Below, in pieces: positions 24,725 to 33,514 of a DNA stretch of 64,000 nt (the first letter of the stretch is position 1; each line of letters starts with the position of its first letter). Origin of the DNA: Bacillus sp. SA1-12 (lineage in GTDB: Bacteria > Bacillota > Bacilli > Bacillales > Bacillaceae); assembly GCF_000981385.1 (NCBI RefSeq), contig NZ_LATZ01000129.1, forward strand, positions 1 to 64,000. Reading direction: 5' to 3'. The notes under the pieces are model-generated. The model was not told the origin of the DNA. It ran no database searches and worked only from the letters and a program-made list of their open reading frames with translations. Made by a program: the position numbers and the translations under genes.

Positions 24725-27589
24725 ATGGAAAGGAAAATGAATATGAAAATAATAAACTTGAAAACAAATCGTATGATGAACCCATTGGGATTTGATTTGG
24801 GAAAACCACGTTTATCCTTTATTACCTGTGAAACGCCAGCATTAAAACAGACGGCTGCGCAAATACAGGTGGCTCTTGATGAAGAATTTGTGAATAAAGT
24901 ATTTGACAGCGGTAAGAGCGAGCGGATTGACAGCCTGGCCTTTGAACTGCCGATAAAACTAGAGCCTTGTACACGCTACTATTGGCGTGTCACTGTTTGG
25001 GCGGATAATGGAGATGAAGCCACTAGTGATGCCGCCTGGTTTGAGACGGCAAAGCTACAGGAGTCGTGGCAAGCTAAGTGGATTACCCCTGATTTCGATA
25101 AGGATATTCATCCGGTGCTGTGCAGGGAATTTGACATTTCTAAGGAAATTGTTTCAGCACGTGCCTATGTTTGTGGCTTAGGCTTATATGAAATAGCGAT
25201 AAACGGTAAAAAGGCTGGAGATGAATATCTAACCCCACATTTTAATGCCTATAACAAGTGGCTTCAATACCAAACCTATGACATTACTGAATTAATAAGA
25301 ATGGGACAAAACGCTGTTGAGGTTGCACTGGGGAATGGCTTATACAAAGGACGCTTTGGCTTTGATGGGGGAGAACATGAAATATATGGTGATAAATTTG
25401 CGCTTTTATGCGAAATTGTCATAAAACATGCGGATGGAACCATGACGGTTATAAACTCCGATGAGTCATGGAAAGCAAGAAAGAGTCATATTTTATTTAG
25501 TGGTATTTATGATGGTGAGATTTACGATGCGGCTTTACCTGATAGAAACTACTATGATGCTATGGAAATTGACCTTGGATATGACAGATTAATAGCAAGA
25601 TTGAGCCTTCCAGTCCTTGTTAAAGAAGAGATTAAGCCAATTGAGTTAATCATAACTCCAGCAGGAGAGACCGTACTGGATATGGGACAGAATATGGTCG
25701 GTTGGGTTCAATTTACAGCCAGTGCTCCAAGTGGAACGGAAATCGTTTTACAATATGCTGAACTTCTCCAAGGAGGTAATTTCTATCAGGACAACCTGCG
25801 TACTGCTAAAGCCGAGTTTCGCTACATCTCTAATGGCGAAAAAGCAACCGTGAGACCGCATTTTACTTATTATGGTTTTAGATATGTTAAAGTGACTGGC
25901 TGGCATGGAGAGATGAATAAGGACGATTTTACAGGATGCGTTTTATATTCTGATATGGATCAAATGGGAAGTATTGAAACAAACAATCCATTAGTTAACC
26001 GATTATTTCTGAATGCATTATGGGGCCAAAAAGGTAATTTCCTTGATGTCCCAACTGATTGCCCACAGCGTGATGAACGTATGGGATGGACCGGCGATGC
26101 CCAGGTATTTTCAGGAACAGCATGCTTTAATATGGATACCTATGCCTTTTTCAGCAAGTACGGCTATGACTTGGCGCAGGAACAAGCTGCTTTAAATGGG
26201 ATGGTTCCAATGGTAGTCCCAGCTGCAAATCTTCAAGGCGGCGGGTCGAGTGCATGGGGAGAAGCAGCAACCGTTATACCATGGAATGTGTATCTTCATT
26301 ATGGAGATAAAGCCATTCTGGAACAGCAATTTGAAAGCATGAAGGGTTGGGTAGATTTTATCAAAAGAGCTGATGAGGCATCAGGGGCCAAAAGGCTTTG
26401 GACTACAGGATTCCACTTTGGTGATTGGCTGGCATTAGATGGAGATGACCCAAGTTTTCCTACAGGAGGAACAGAAATAGCATTTATATCTTCAGCTTAT
26501 TACTGCTATTCCTCTATGCTGGTTTCTAAGACTGCAAAGGTACTAGGAAAGGAGGAAATAGCCAGGGATTACGAAAAATTGTCAAATGAAGTAAGGGCTG
26601 CAATCAGATCTGAGTACTTTACTTCCACAGGCCGGCTGGCATTGAACACACAAACGGCATTAGTTGTTGCATTATTTATGGATCTTGTTCCTGAAAATTA
26701 TAAAACCAGAATTTCACAAGATTTACGTGAACGATTGAAAAAGGATAAGAACCATTTAAAGACTGGATTTGTCGGGACACCATATCTTTGCAGAGTTTTA
26801 TCAGAAAATGGAAACAATGATTTAGCTTATACATTACTATTAAACAAGGATTATCCAAGCTGGTTATATGCAGTTACAATGGGAGCTACCACCATTTGGG
26901 AACGCTGGAATTCTGTATTACCTGACGGCAAGATTAGCGGCACCGACATGAATTCCTTAAATCACTATGCATATGGATCGATTGTTGAATGGATGTATCG
27001 AAATGTTGCAGGAATTAACCCTGTTGAAGAAAAGCCAGGGTTTAGAAAAGCAAGATTGGCTCCCCAACCGGATTATCGATTGAAGTATGTTAAGGCATCG
27101 TTGAACTCTGCTGCAGGCTTATATGAAAGTGAATGGAAATTAAATGAGGAAGAACAATTAACATTTAAGTTCGTTGTACCGTTCAACACGACAGCAGTAA
27201 TTGAATTACCGGATGCAAAGCTTGAAAAAGTAATGATGAATGGACAATCTTTAGCTGCTGCAAAAATGAGTTCAACTCAGATCGAAAACCTGGTACATGT
27301 TGAGGTATCCAGTGGAACTTGGGAGTTTTCCTACACACCAGAAGTTGAATATATAAAACGCTGCAGTACACAATCAGCATTGATTGAACTACTAGGCAAT
27401 GAAGGGGCAAAAAAAGTGTTGGAAAAAGCATTCCCACAAGTCACAGCATTGCCAAAGGAGATGTTGGCAAAGATCGGACATCAATCCTTAAGAGAATTAT
27501 CAAATATGCCATTCCTGCGAATTGCTTCAGAAGTTCTGGATGAGTTAGATTTTAAGCTCAAGAAAAACAAAGTAGTTGTTACCTCTTAA
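24725..27589 (+). CDS. Alpha-L-rhamnosidase, GH78, intracellular
   Basis: A 954-residue enzyme without a signal peptide. Domains in order: an N-terminal fibronectin-like part (about 10-110, TRYYWRVTVWADNGDEA), a carbohydrate-binding-like beta domain (about 135-300, ARAYVCGLGLYEIAINGKK), a concanavalin-like Bac_rhamnosid domain (about 310-400), the six-hairpin catalytic domain (about 400-750) with the signature DVPTDCPQRDERMGWTGDAQ around Glu451 and the WGEAATVIPW run, and a C-terminal beta domain. About 75 extra residues after the C-domain are unusual. ATG 24725 has AAAGGG upstream, but the ATGs at 24737 and 24743 also have a good site. It would release rhamnose from imported glycosides. Confidence 0.9.
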   Translation: MERKMNMKIINLKTNRMMNPLGFDLGKPRLSFITCETPALKQTAAQIQVALDEEFVNKVFDSGKSERIDSLAFELPIKLEPCTRYYWRVTVWADNGDEATSDAAWFETAKLQESWQAKWITPDFDKDIHPVLCREFDISKEIVSARAYVCGLGLYEIAINGKKAGDEYLTPHFNAYNKWLQYQTYDITELIRMGQNAVEVALGNGLYKGRFGFDGGEHEIYGDKFALLCEIVIKHADGTMTVINSDESWKARKSHILFSGIYDGEIYDAALPDRNYYDAMEIDLGYDRLIARLSLPVLVKEEIKPIELIITPAGETVLDMGQNMVGWVQFTASAPSGTEIVLQYAELLQGGNFYQDNLRTAKAEFRYISNGEKATVRPHFTYYGFRYVKVTGWHGEMNKDDFTGCVLYSDMDQMGSIETNNPLVNRLFLNALWGQKGNFLDVPTDCPQRDERMGWTGDAQVFSGTACFNMDTYAFFSKYGYDLAQEQAALNGMVPMVVPAANLQGGGSSAWGEAATVIPWNVYLHYGDKAILEQQFESMKGWVDFIKRADEASGAKRLWTTGFHFGDWLALDGDDPSFPTGGTEIAFISSAYYCYSSMLVSKTAKVLGKEEIARDYEKLSNEVRAAIRSEYFTSTGRLALNTQTALVVALFMDLVPENYKTRISQDLRERLKKDKNHLKTGFVGTPYLCRVLSENGNNDLAYTLLLNKDYPSWLYAVTMGATTIWERWNSVLPDGKISGTDMNSLNHYAYGSIVEWMYRNVAGINPVEEKPGFRKARLAPQPDYRLKYVKASLNSAAGLYESEWKLNEEEQLTFKFVVPFNTTAVIELPDAKLEKVMMNGQSLAAAKMSSTQIENLVHVEVSSGTWEFSYTPEVEYIKRCSTQSALIELLGNEGAKKVLEKAFPQVTALPKEMLAKIGHQSLRELSNMPFLRIASEVLDELDFKLKKNKVVVTS

Positions 27590-27600
27590 AGGTAAGTTTC

Positions 27601-27632
27601 AAAGGCGATTCTTCAATAGAAGGTCGTCTTTT
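27601..27632 (+). terminator. Terminator after the GH78 gene
   Basis: AAGGCGATTCTTC pairs imperfectly with GAAGGTCGTCTT and ends in TTTTA. The remainder of the gap to 27888 is AT-rich and holds no visible gene. Confidence 0.55.
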
Positions 27633-27887
27633 ATGTTATTTTAATAGAGAGATAATGAATCTTTTCTCTTAAACAAAAAAGGTCAAACAGGTTAAACTTA
27701 TATGACGATTAGGCACTATAGCTCTTTTTCTTTATTCATGTAGTTCTTTAAGTGGAATGTTATAGTGATTTTATAAATAAGCCAAATAAAACTTGGATTA
27801 TTTTATGCCGTATGAAAAGATATTGGAGTACCACACTCAATATTTTTATAAAACATTCATTCTAAGTTTAATGTAGGGGATTCTTAA

Positions 27888-28889
27888 ATGAATAGTAACG
27901 ATTTGAGAGACTTTTTGCTAGTCAAAAACAATATTGAACCGCCGGATTGGAACGAAATAAAAAACACTTATCATCCAAAGCAAATAGATGTAATAAATGG
28001 TGAGCCGGTTTATGAATTTAACATGATCTTCAATCTTGATTCCAAAATAAATCCGGTTGAAGATAATGTTTTCATCTCCCTTCGTCCTCCCTACGTTTAC
28101 ATTCCCATGCATATTCATGAATATATCGAACTAATTTATGTATTCAAGGGAAAATGCAATGTGGTACTGATGAATAACGAAATCATCATTTCTGAGGGTG
28201 GAATCATCATGATTGATAAAAATACCCCTCATACGGTAAAAGAGACCTCTGAAACAGATATAATAGTAGAAATAAAACTAAAGCATGATTATTTATCATC
28301 TGGTTTCATTAACCGGTTTAATAATAAAAGTATTATCTCACAGTTTCTGATTGAATCTATCATCGATAGTCGGAGAGCCAATCATTTTCTTTACTTCCCT
28401 TTTGAGGAACAATCTAAAGTGGTTGGAATTATGGGAAAGATTATGTGTGAGTTTTTTGAGAAGGACGCCTTTTCAACAGAAATAATAGATGCTTATTTTT
28501 TCATATTGTTTACGGAGTTAATTCGACACATTAACAGGAATACCATATTGCCTGAACCTAAGAAAAAAGAAGATAACATTCTTGAATTCTTAAAATATAT
28601 TGAAGACTATTATAAAGAATGTACACTTATGGAAATGGCGGAGAAATACAAATATCACCCAAACTATATTTCTGCTGTTCTTAAAAAGGCAACTGGAAAG
28701 TCCTTTGTAGACCTTCTGCAAATTCAAAGATTAAATAAAGCAGCTCTTTATTTAACGAACTCTGACCGTCCTATCCCTGAAATTGCAGAAGAAGTAGGGT
28801 ACTCAAGTTTGTCCTTTTTTTATAAAAAATTTAAAGAGATTTTCCTTCAGACACCGAAGGAATATAGAGAGAATACAAAAAAAAGGTAG
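27888..28889 (+). CDS. AraC-family transcriptional regulator with cupin sensor
   Basis: A 333-residue regulator. A cupin ligand domain lies at about 55-150 (IPMHIHEYIELIYVFKG, MIDKNTPHTVKE). A C-terminal AraC double helix-turn-helix covers about 228-330 (MAEKYKYHPNYISAVLKKATG, then IPEIAEEVGYSSLSFFYKKFKE and TPKEYRE). It sits between the GH78 and GH1 genes in the same direction, and the 45-bp element occurs before both, so it is the natural candidate for their activator. The inducer is probably rhamnose or the intact glycoside (inference). A weak GGGG site lies 13 bases before the ATG. Confidence 0.88.
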   Translation: MNSNDLRDFLLVKNNIEPPDWNEIKNTYHPKQIDVINGEPVYEFNMIFNLDSKINPVEDNVFISLRPPYVYIPMHIHEYIELIYVFKGKCNVVLMNNEIIISEGGIIMIDKNTPHTVKETSETDIIVEIKLKHDYLSSGFINRFNNKSIISQFLIESIIDSRRANHFLYFPFEEQSKVVGIMGKIMCEFFEKDAFSTEIIDAYFFILFTELIRHINRNTILPEPKKKEDNILEFLKYIEDYYKECTLMEMAEKYKYHPNYISAVLKKATGKSFVDLLQIQRLNKAALYLTNSDRPIPEIAEEVGYSSLSFFYKKFKEIFLQTPKEYRENTKKR

Positions 28890-28930
28890 AAATATCTATC
28901 CTTTTTTAAAACCGCTGACAGGCGGTTTTA
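28878..28930 (+). terminator. Tandem hairpins after the AraC gene
   Basis: The first hairpin (AAAAAGG...CCTTTTTT) overlaps the stop codon. The second pairs AAAACCGC with GCGGTTTT around six bases and is followed by ATTAC. Confidence 0.6.
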
Positions 28931-28976
28931 TTACTTTGTAGGAAAATGCCAATTTTCTTTGAATCGAGGAACATAC

Positions 28977-29021
28977 TTCTTTGATTTTGATATTAAAACT
29001 TATGTAATCGCTTGCTAGAAT
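28977..29021 (+). promoter_or_regulatory. 45-bp regulatory element, copy B (GH1 gene)
   Basis: The second copy of the block at 24578-24622. It ends CGCTTGCTAGAAT, where TGCTAGAAT resembles an extended -10 box. A direct repeat TTCTTTGA occurs at 28955 and 28977, 22 bases apart. It lies 47 bases before the GH1 start. Confidence 0.6.
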
Positions 29022-29067
29022 TATGGTGAGAAAGTGAACAAGAAGGATAGCAAGGGAGTGTAGTGAC

Positions 29068-30335
29068 ATGAAATTTAATTTTCCGCCTCATTTTCTTTGG
29101 GGTTCAGCAACAGCAGCATATCAAGTTGAGGGAAATAATATCAACAGTGATTTTTGGGCAGAAGAGCATGCGGAGGGTTCACCATATAAGGATAAATCAG
29201 GAGATGCGATTAATCATTATGGACTTTATCGAGAAGATATCGCCCTTATGGCTAGTTTGGGATTGAAGTCTTACCGATTTTCGATCGAATGGTCCAGAAT
29301 TGAGCCTGAACCTGGCGTATTTTCATCTTCAGCCATCGAGCATTATCGGGATGTCCTTGAAACTTGTGGTAAATATGGCATCATACCAATCGTTGCCATG
29401 CATCATTTCTCTTCTCCAAAATGGTTAATGAGACTTGGCGGATGGGCAAACCCTGAGATTCCGGATCGCTTTGCAAGATATTGTGAATTCGTGTTCCGTG
29501 AATTGGGGCATTTAATCCCTTATTCCCTAACGATGAACGAAGTGAACTTGCCAGTCATGCTGCGAGAGATTTTTTCAAGTATTGGCTTTATACCACCGGT
29601 GGGTATTGAAAGAGAAGCCTGGTCAGCTCCCAAATGGAGAAAGTCAGCTGCCACATTGTGCGGAACTACAATCAATAGGTACTTCACGTTTCATATGATT
29701 TCAGATGAGGAATCGATTAACCTATTAATGGAAACTCATCGAAAGGCGCGAAAGGCGATTAAACAAATCAGCCGAATACAAAAGTAGGATTATCGATGGC
29801 TCTTTCCGATTTGCAATCAATCAGTGGCGGTGAGGAACTGGCTGAGGCGAAATGGCATAGTTATTTTGAGCAATATTTGCCTGCGATAGAGGAAGACGAC
29901 TTTTTTGGACTCCAAAATTATACCCGTGAAGTTTACGGTCCGGAAGGGAAAGTGAAGCCAGCTGAAGGAGCCGAACTTACGCAAATGGGTTATGAATATT
30001 ATCCTGAAGCACTTGGTCAAGTCATTCGCAGGGTTGCAAAATATTTACAGATTCCAATCATTATTACAGAGCATGGTGTAGCTACGGAAAATGACGAAAG
30101 ACGCATAGAATTTATCCGAAAAGGCTTAGAAGGCGTGCAAGCTTGCTTAAAAGAAGGAATTGACGTAAGAGGCTATCTTCACTGGTCCACATTCGATAAT
30201 TTCGAATGGCAATCTGGTTATTCAATGACATTCGGTCTAATCGGGGTTGATCGAGCAACTCAGGAACGTAAAGTAAAGGATAGCGCAAGTTATTTAGGTC
30301 GTATTGCTCAAGCAGGTTCTCTGATAACAAACTAA
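29068..30335 (+). pseudogene. GH1 beta-glucosidase-type gene, interrupted by a one-base frameshift
   Basis: Two reading frames make one GH1 protein. 29068-29787 gives the N-terminal 239 residues (FLWGSATAAYQVEG, SIEWSRIEPEPG, acid/base glutamate in TMNEVNL, where the family usually has NEP). The second frame, open to 30335, gives the rest (nucleophile glutamate in ITEHGVA, usually TENG, and HWSTFDNFEW). The expected run ...PNTKVGLSMALSD is restored if one C is added at 29772-29774 (AGCCGAAT read as AGCCCGAAT). With it the protein would be about 422 residues, somewhat short for GH1. Either a real loss of function or a sequencing error. It would have removed glucose after rhamnose removal by GH78. 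Confidence 0.87.
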
Positions 30336-30347
30336 AATTCATTAATG

Positions 30348-30373
30348 CTCCCAGTTCTCGTGGGGGTTTTTTT
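30348..30373 (+). terminator. Terminator after the GH1 gene
   Basis: CTCCCA pairs with TGGGGG (one T-G pair) around a short loop and runs into seven Ts. Confidence 0.6.
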
Positions 30374-30422
30374 ATTGGAAATATTAAAATAATCATTTTT
30401 CTTTTAATCTTAAGCAATGAAC

Positions 30423-30467
30423 TTCTATGATTTTAATAGTATAAACGGTGAAAACGCTTGCCGAAAT
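30423..30467 (+). promoter_or_regulatory. 45-bp regulatory element, copy C
   Basis: The third copy of the block seen at 24578 and 28977, again without gaps. It ends CGCTTGCCGAAAT, and TGAAAACGCTTGCC inside it is cre-like (12 of 14). A TTCTTTTAATC motif lies 24 bases before its left end. The only gene now downstream is a 31-codon frame, so the original target may be lost. Confidence 0.5.
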
Positions 30468-30503
30468 GATTGTAACGATCGGTTGTTTACCTATAAAGGA
30501 GGA

Positions 30504-30599
30504 ATGATTTTAAGTCGAAGGACTAAACCTAGCGAGGAAGGAAAGGAAAAGTCCGTGATCACCTGCTTTGATAAATCAATATTCAGCAATTTTATTTAA
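30504..30599 (+). CDS. 31-residue open frame with strong ribosome site, possible gene stump
   Basis: AAAGGAGGA at 30495-30503 directly precedes this ATG and element C lies just upstream, so translation is likely if the region is transcribed. The product (starting MILSRRTKPSEEGKEK) is short, polar and matches nothing recognised. It may be the front of a third, deleted member of the rhamnoside regulon, or a stand-alone microprotein. The spacing to the ATG is unusually tight, which lowers confidence. Confidence 0.3.
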   Translation: MILSRRTKPSEEGKEKSVITCFDKSIFSNFI

Positions 30600-30701
30600 A
30601 GTAGAAACAGTAACTATTGAAAGCAATTTAACACTTATAATAGGGGGGAAGTATGCATGGAAAATAATGAGACAAAAAAGAAAAATAGTTTATATAAAGA
30701 A

Positions 30702-30738
30702 AAAGGAGTCAATCCAAAAAGGATTGCTTCCTTCTCTT
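30702..30738 (-). terminator. Terminator of the glutamate dehydrogenase gene
   Basis: AAGGAGTCAATCC pairs with GGATTGCTTCCTT with two mismatches around five As. On the minus strand the stem is followed by TTTTTCTTT, right after the dehydrogenase stop. Confidence 0.7.
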
Positions 30739-32153
30739 TAACACTCAATCGGCATTTTCCAATTTTTAATCCAGCCGCGTGCCTTCATTGCTTCTGCCAA
30801 TCTCCCGACACCTACTAGATAGGCTGATTCACGCATCGACACATTTTTCTCTTCTTTCATTCGATAGACACTTTCGAATGCATTTGTCATTTTTTCGTGG
30901 AGCTTTTGATTCACTTCATTTTCTGTCCAGAAATAATGCATGGAGTTTTGCACCCATTCAAAATAGGAGACAGTTACCCCGCCAGCGTTACATAAAATGT
31001 CAGGGATCACAAAGATATTCTTTTCTTCCATAATCGTATTTCCTTCGGGAGTAGTTGGACCATTCGCAGCCTCTGCGACTATTTTTGCCTTAATCATCGG
31101 AGCGGTTTTTCCTGTGATTTGGTTTTCTAATGCTGCCGGCACAAGGATATCACAGTCTATTTCAAATAGTTCATCATTGGTTAAATCTTTACTGTTTTCA
31201 AACCCTTTTACCGTTCCGTGTTCATTAACATAATCAATTAACTTCAAGATATCCAGGCCTTCTGGTTGATAGGCTCCGCCTTTTGCATCCGTAATCGCAA
31301 TGACTTTTACTCCGTATTGATGCAATAATTTTGCGGTGATGGAACCCACATTACCAAAGCCTTGAATGACAGCTGATAGATTAGTAAGTTCGAGATTTAA
31401 TCGATTGGCGGCTTCAAGAATGGAGATGACGACTCCGCGTCCCGTTGCCTCAATACGTCCTACTGATCCGCCAATAACCACTGGTTTCCCGGTGATAAAT
31501 CCTGGGACGCTATGACCTGATAACCGGTCAAATTCATCAAGCATCCAGCCCATTATTTGCGGGTTTGTATTAACATCCGGAGCGGGAATATCTTTTTCCG
31601 GTCCGATAATCGGTTCGAGCTCCCTGATAAATCCACGGCTAAGTTCCTCTAATTCCCTTTCTGAAAGCTCCTGAGGATCAACAATCACTCCGCCTTTTCC
31701 TCCTCCGAACGGCAATCCGATAAGGGCCGATTTTAAGGACATCCACATGGATAAAGCGATGACCTCATCCTCCGTTACACCTGGATGGAAACGAATACCC
31801 CCTTTGGTTGGTCCAAGGATATCAACATGCTGTGAGCGGATGCCAGTGTAGCTTACATATTCACCATTATCCCGGCGAATCGGAATGGAAACCTTCATTA
31901 ATCTTGTTGGTTTTTTTAAGATCTCATAAACACCTTTTGGAAGTTCAAGTGACTCGGTTGCCCGTTCAATTAAACGTTTAGCAATTTCATAAGGATTGGT
32001 TATTTCTTGTCCATTCTGGTCTTCCTTCGCAGGCATTTCAGATCTTATTTCAGAGATTGGATCCTTACTAGTTCCCTCATGAGGATTTTCGTTTGTTGTC
32101 TTTGGTTTTTTCTCCATTACAATATTTTTGATGGGATCTGGTTTGTTTCCCAT
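30738..32153 (-). CDS. NAD(P)-specific glutamate dehydrogenase (RocG/GudB type)
   Basis: A 471-residue enzyme that interconverts glutamate and 2-oxoglutarate plus ammonia. Motifs are GPTKGGIRFHPGVT, the catalytic lysine region GLPFGGGKGGVIVDP, PAPDVNTNPQIMGWM and the Rossmann run VIQGFGNVG. Compared with the usual length of about 425, it has roughly 45 extra polar N-terminal residues (rich in Lys, Glu, Asn and Pro) before the conserved NPYEIAKRLIERA. ATG 32153 is used; AAAGGA lies about 10 bases upstream. A further in-frame ATG (MEKKPKTTNE, 32117) and a later one (MPAKEDQNG) exist, so the true start could be downstream. Confidence 0.92.
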   Translation of the reverse strand: MGNKPDPIKNIVMEKKPKTTNENPHEGTSKDPISEIRSEMPAKEDQNGQEITNPYEIAKRLIERATESLELPKGVYEILKKPTRLMKVSIPIRRDNGEYVSYTGIRSQHVDILGPTKGGIRFHPGVTEDEVIALSMWMSLKSALIGLPFGGGKGGVIVDPQELSERELEELSRGFIRELEPIIGPEKDIPAPDVNTNPQIMGWMLDEFDRLSGHSVPGFITGKPVVIGGSVGRIEATGRGVVISILEAANRLNLELTNLSAVIQGFGNVGSITAKLLHQYGVKVIAITDAKGGAYQPEGLDILKLIDYVNEHGTVKGFENSKDLTNDELFEIDCDILVPAALENQITGKTAPMIKAKIVAEAANGPTTPEGNTIMEEKNIFVIPDILCNAGGVTVSYFEWVQNSMHYFWTENEVNQKLHEKMTNAFESVYRMKEEKNVSMRESAYLVGVGRLAEAMKARGWIKNWKMPIEC

Positions 32154-32249
32154 TATCAAGCCATCCTTTCAATTAATAATTTTGCTGTCTTCGCAAAATT
32201 AGTTGATATTTAGCAAGTTGTTCGGAGAGGTTAATTGCAGTGAGAGTTA

Positions 32250-32338
32250 TCGCTTTTCCGCGGGACTGGCGGTAAGCCTTATCAGCGTAAACGCTGCATA
32301 AGTCTCACCTGTCCCGCTGCTTCGGCAGGAGTCGCGCA
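32250..32338. repeat. Bacillus-type intergenic stem-loop repeat
   Basis: A GC-richer, imperfectly palindromic block that begins CGCTTTTCCGCGGGAC and ends GGCAGGAGTCGCGCAAT, with CAGCGTAAACGCTG at its centre. The layout matches a repetitive intergenic element that I recall as frequent in Bacillus genomes. Its base composition stands out from the AT-rich flanks. No gene is present in this gap (32.16-32.40 kb). Confidence 0.6.
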
Positions 32339-32397
32339 ATCAGCTCCAATCAACCTTAAACAGTTTTCGTTAAAACTTAGAAAAGAACCTAAAAAAA

Positions 32398-32862
32398 TCA
32401 GTAAGATGAGTTACCATAATTTTTTTGTAATTCTTTATCGATCCGCATGTCGTTATCTGCTTCAAGTTCAATATAACGTTCTTCCTGATCATCCGATAGG
32501 TTTGATTCTTCTTCATATTTTTTCTGAGCTTCAATTGTTCGTTTTGCATAAGGCAGGGCATCTAGTCGATAAAAAGAAATAGGTTCACCAGTATCGATAC
32601 AGATTCCATATGTTCCTTTTTCGATTCTCTCCAATGCCTCGTTGACATCCTCCAAAAGTTTTTGGGAAGACTCATGCAGTAGCATTTGTTTTTCTTGTTC
32701 ATCTAGTTCAGTAGCGGTATCTGCAAAGTGATTGTCATAACTGGACAACTCGCCGTAAAGATCCAACGACATTTGCTGATTATTTTCGAGTTCATCGATT
32801 ATGCCTTGTTTGATTGTTAATAATTTATTTTCAAAATACTTAAGATCTTCTTTTGTAAGCAT
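32398..32862 (-). CDS. DksA/TraR-family protein (YteA-like)
   Basis: A 154-residue protein with an N-terminal coiled-coil part (MLTKEDLKYFENKLLTIKQ..., about 1-75) carrying the acidic tip FADTATELDEQE, and a C-terminal degenerate zinc-finger (YGICIDTGEPISFYRLDALPYAK). Only the first cysteine of the usual C4 set remains. Such Bacillus proteins (YteA, YocK) are small general stress or sporulation-linked proteins of unclear function. GGAGGGAAAAG precedes the ATG on the minus strand. It shares no operon with glutamate dehydrogenase, as the repeat element lies between. Confidence 0.85.
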   Translation of the reverse strand: MLTKEDLKYFENKLLTIKQGIIDELENNQQMSLDLYGELSSYDNHFADTATELDEQEKQMLLHESSQKLLEDVNEALERIEKGTYGICIDTGEPISFYRLDALPYAKRTIEAQKKYEEESNLSDDQEERYIELEADNDMRIDKELQKNYGNSSY

Positions 32863-32997
32863 TTTTCTTTTCCCTCCATTTTTTGACTTTTATGTTCATT
32901 ACCCATTACATATAAAACTTAAAACGTAAAATAATAGATTGTGAGATAGGTTTGTATAAGACAAAAGTAACAGATTACTATTTTTAAAAAATTAATG

Positions 32998-33023
32998 GTT
33001 TATCATTCGGACAAGACGGTTAT
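32998..33023 (+). promoter_or_regulatory. Candidate sigma-B promoter of the KGG stress gene
   Basis: GTTTAT, a 14-base spacer, then GGTTAT. The sigma-B consensus is GTTTWW-N13-15-GGGWAW, so only one core base deviates. It lies 53 bases before the start codon. Confidence 0.55.
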
Positions 33024-33075
33024 AGTTACTCTAAGTCCGAGAGGACAACACAAATTTCACAAGGAGGAAGTTAAA

Positions 33076-33414
33076 ATGGCTAAAAACAATGATGATAAAA
33101 AAATGACAGTAGAAGAAGCAGGACGTAAAGGCGGAGAAGCTACTTCAAGAAATCATGATAGAGAGTTTTATCAAGAGATCGGAAGAAAAGGCGGAGAAGC
33201 CACTTCCGAAAATCATGATAAAGAGTTCTATCAAGAGATTGGAAGAAAAGGCGGAGAAGCTACATCCGAAAATCATGATAAAGAGTTCTATCAAGAGATT
33301 GGAAGAAAAGGCGGAGAGGCTACATCCGAAAATCACGATAAAGAATTTTTTCAAGAAATCGGTGAAAAAGGTGGAGAAGCCCGCAGCAAGCAACGGGATA
33401 ACGATAATGAATAA
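33076..33414 (+). CDS. GsiB-like KGG-repeat general stress protein
   Basis: A 112-residue, highly charged hydrophilic protein built of five tandem 20-residue units beginning GRKGGEATS or GEKGGEARS, with NHDKEFYQEI in between. These KGG/GsiB repeats are typical of desiccation-type (LEA-like) stress proteins under sigma-B control. The ATG at 33076 is the start: AAGGAGG precedes it by 8 bases, and the upstream in-frame extension would overlap the sigma-B-like promoter. The 60-bp DNA units begin at 33121, 33181, 33241, 33301 and 33361; units 2 to 4 are nearly identical, showing recent repeat expansion. Confidence 0.92.
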   Translation: MAKNNDDKKMTVEEAGRKGGEATSRNHDREFYQEIGRKGGEATSENHDKEFYQEIGRKGGEATSENHDKEFYQEIGRKGGEATSENHDKEFFQEIGEKGGEARSKQRDNDNE

Positions 33415-33444
33415 CCCTTCTGTTAAAAATGATTTTATTTTAGG

Positions 33445-33480
33445 GAGAGGTTGACTCATGAAAGAGTCAGCCTCTTCTCT
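33445..33480 (+). terminator. Hairpin after the KGG-repeat gene
   Basis: AGAGGTTGACTC pairs with GAGTCAGCCTCT around six bases, followed by a TCTCT tract. Confidence 0.55.
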
Positions 33481-33514
33481 ATATGAAAAGACAATCTAAA
33501 ATGAGGTGTAAGCA

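Noticed and set aside
29068..30335. Programmed ribosomal frameshift in the GH1 gene
   Set aside because: No slippery sequence or stimulatory structure is visible at the junction, and a single missing C explains the break.
30657..30820. Open frame starting MENNETKKKNSLYKEKG
   Set aside because: It runs through the dehydrogenase terminator and antisense over that gene's 3' end, with no family match.
33121..33390. Regular 60-bp repeats that could be mistaken for a CRISPR array
   Set aside because: Units are contiguous without unique spacers, keep one reading frame and encode a known stress-protein repeat. No cas genes are present.
33155..33454. Second repetitive reading frame overlapping the KGG gene
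   Set aside because: It is the out-of-frame image of the 60-bp repeats and lacks a ribosome site.
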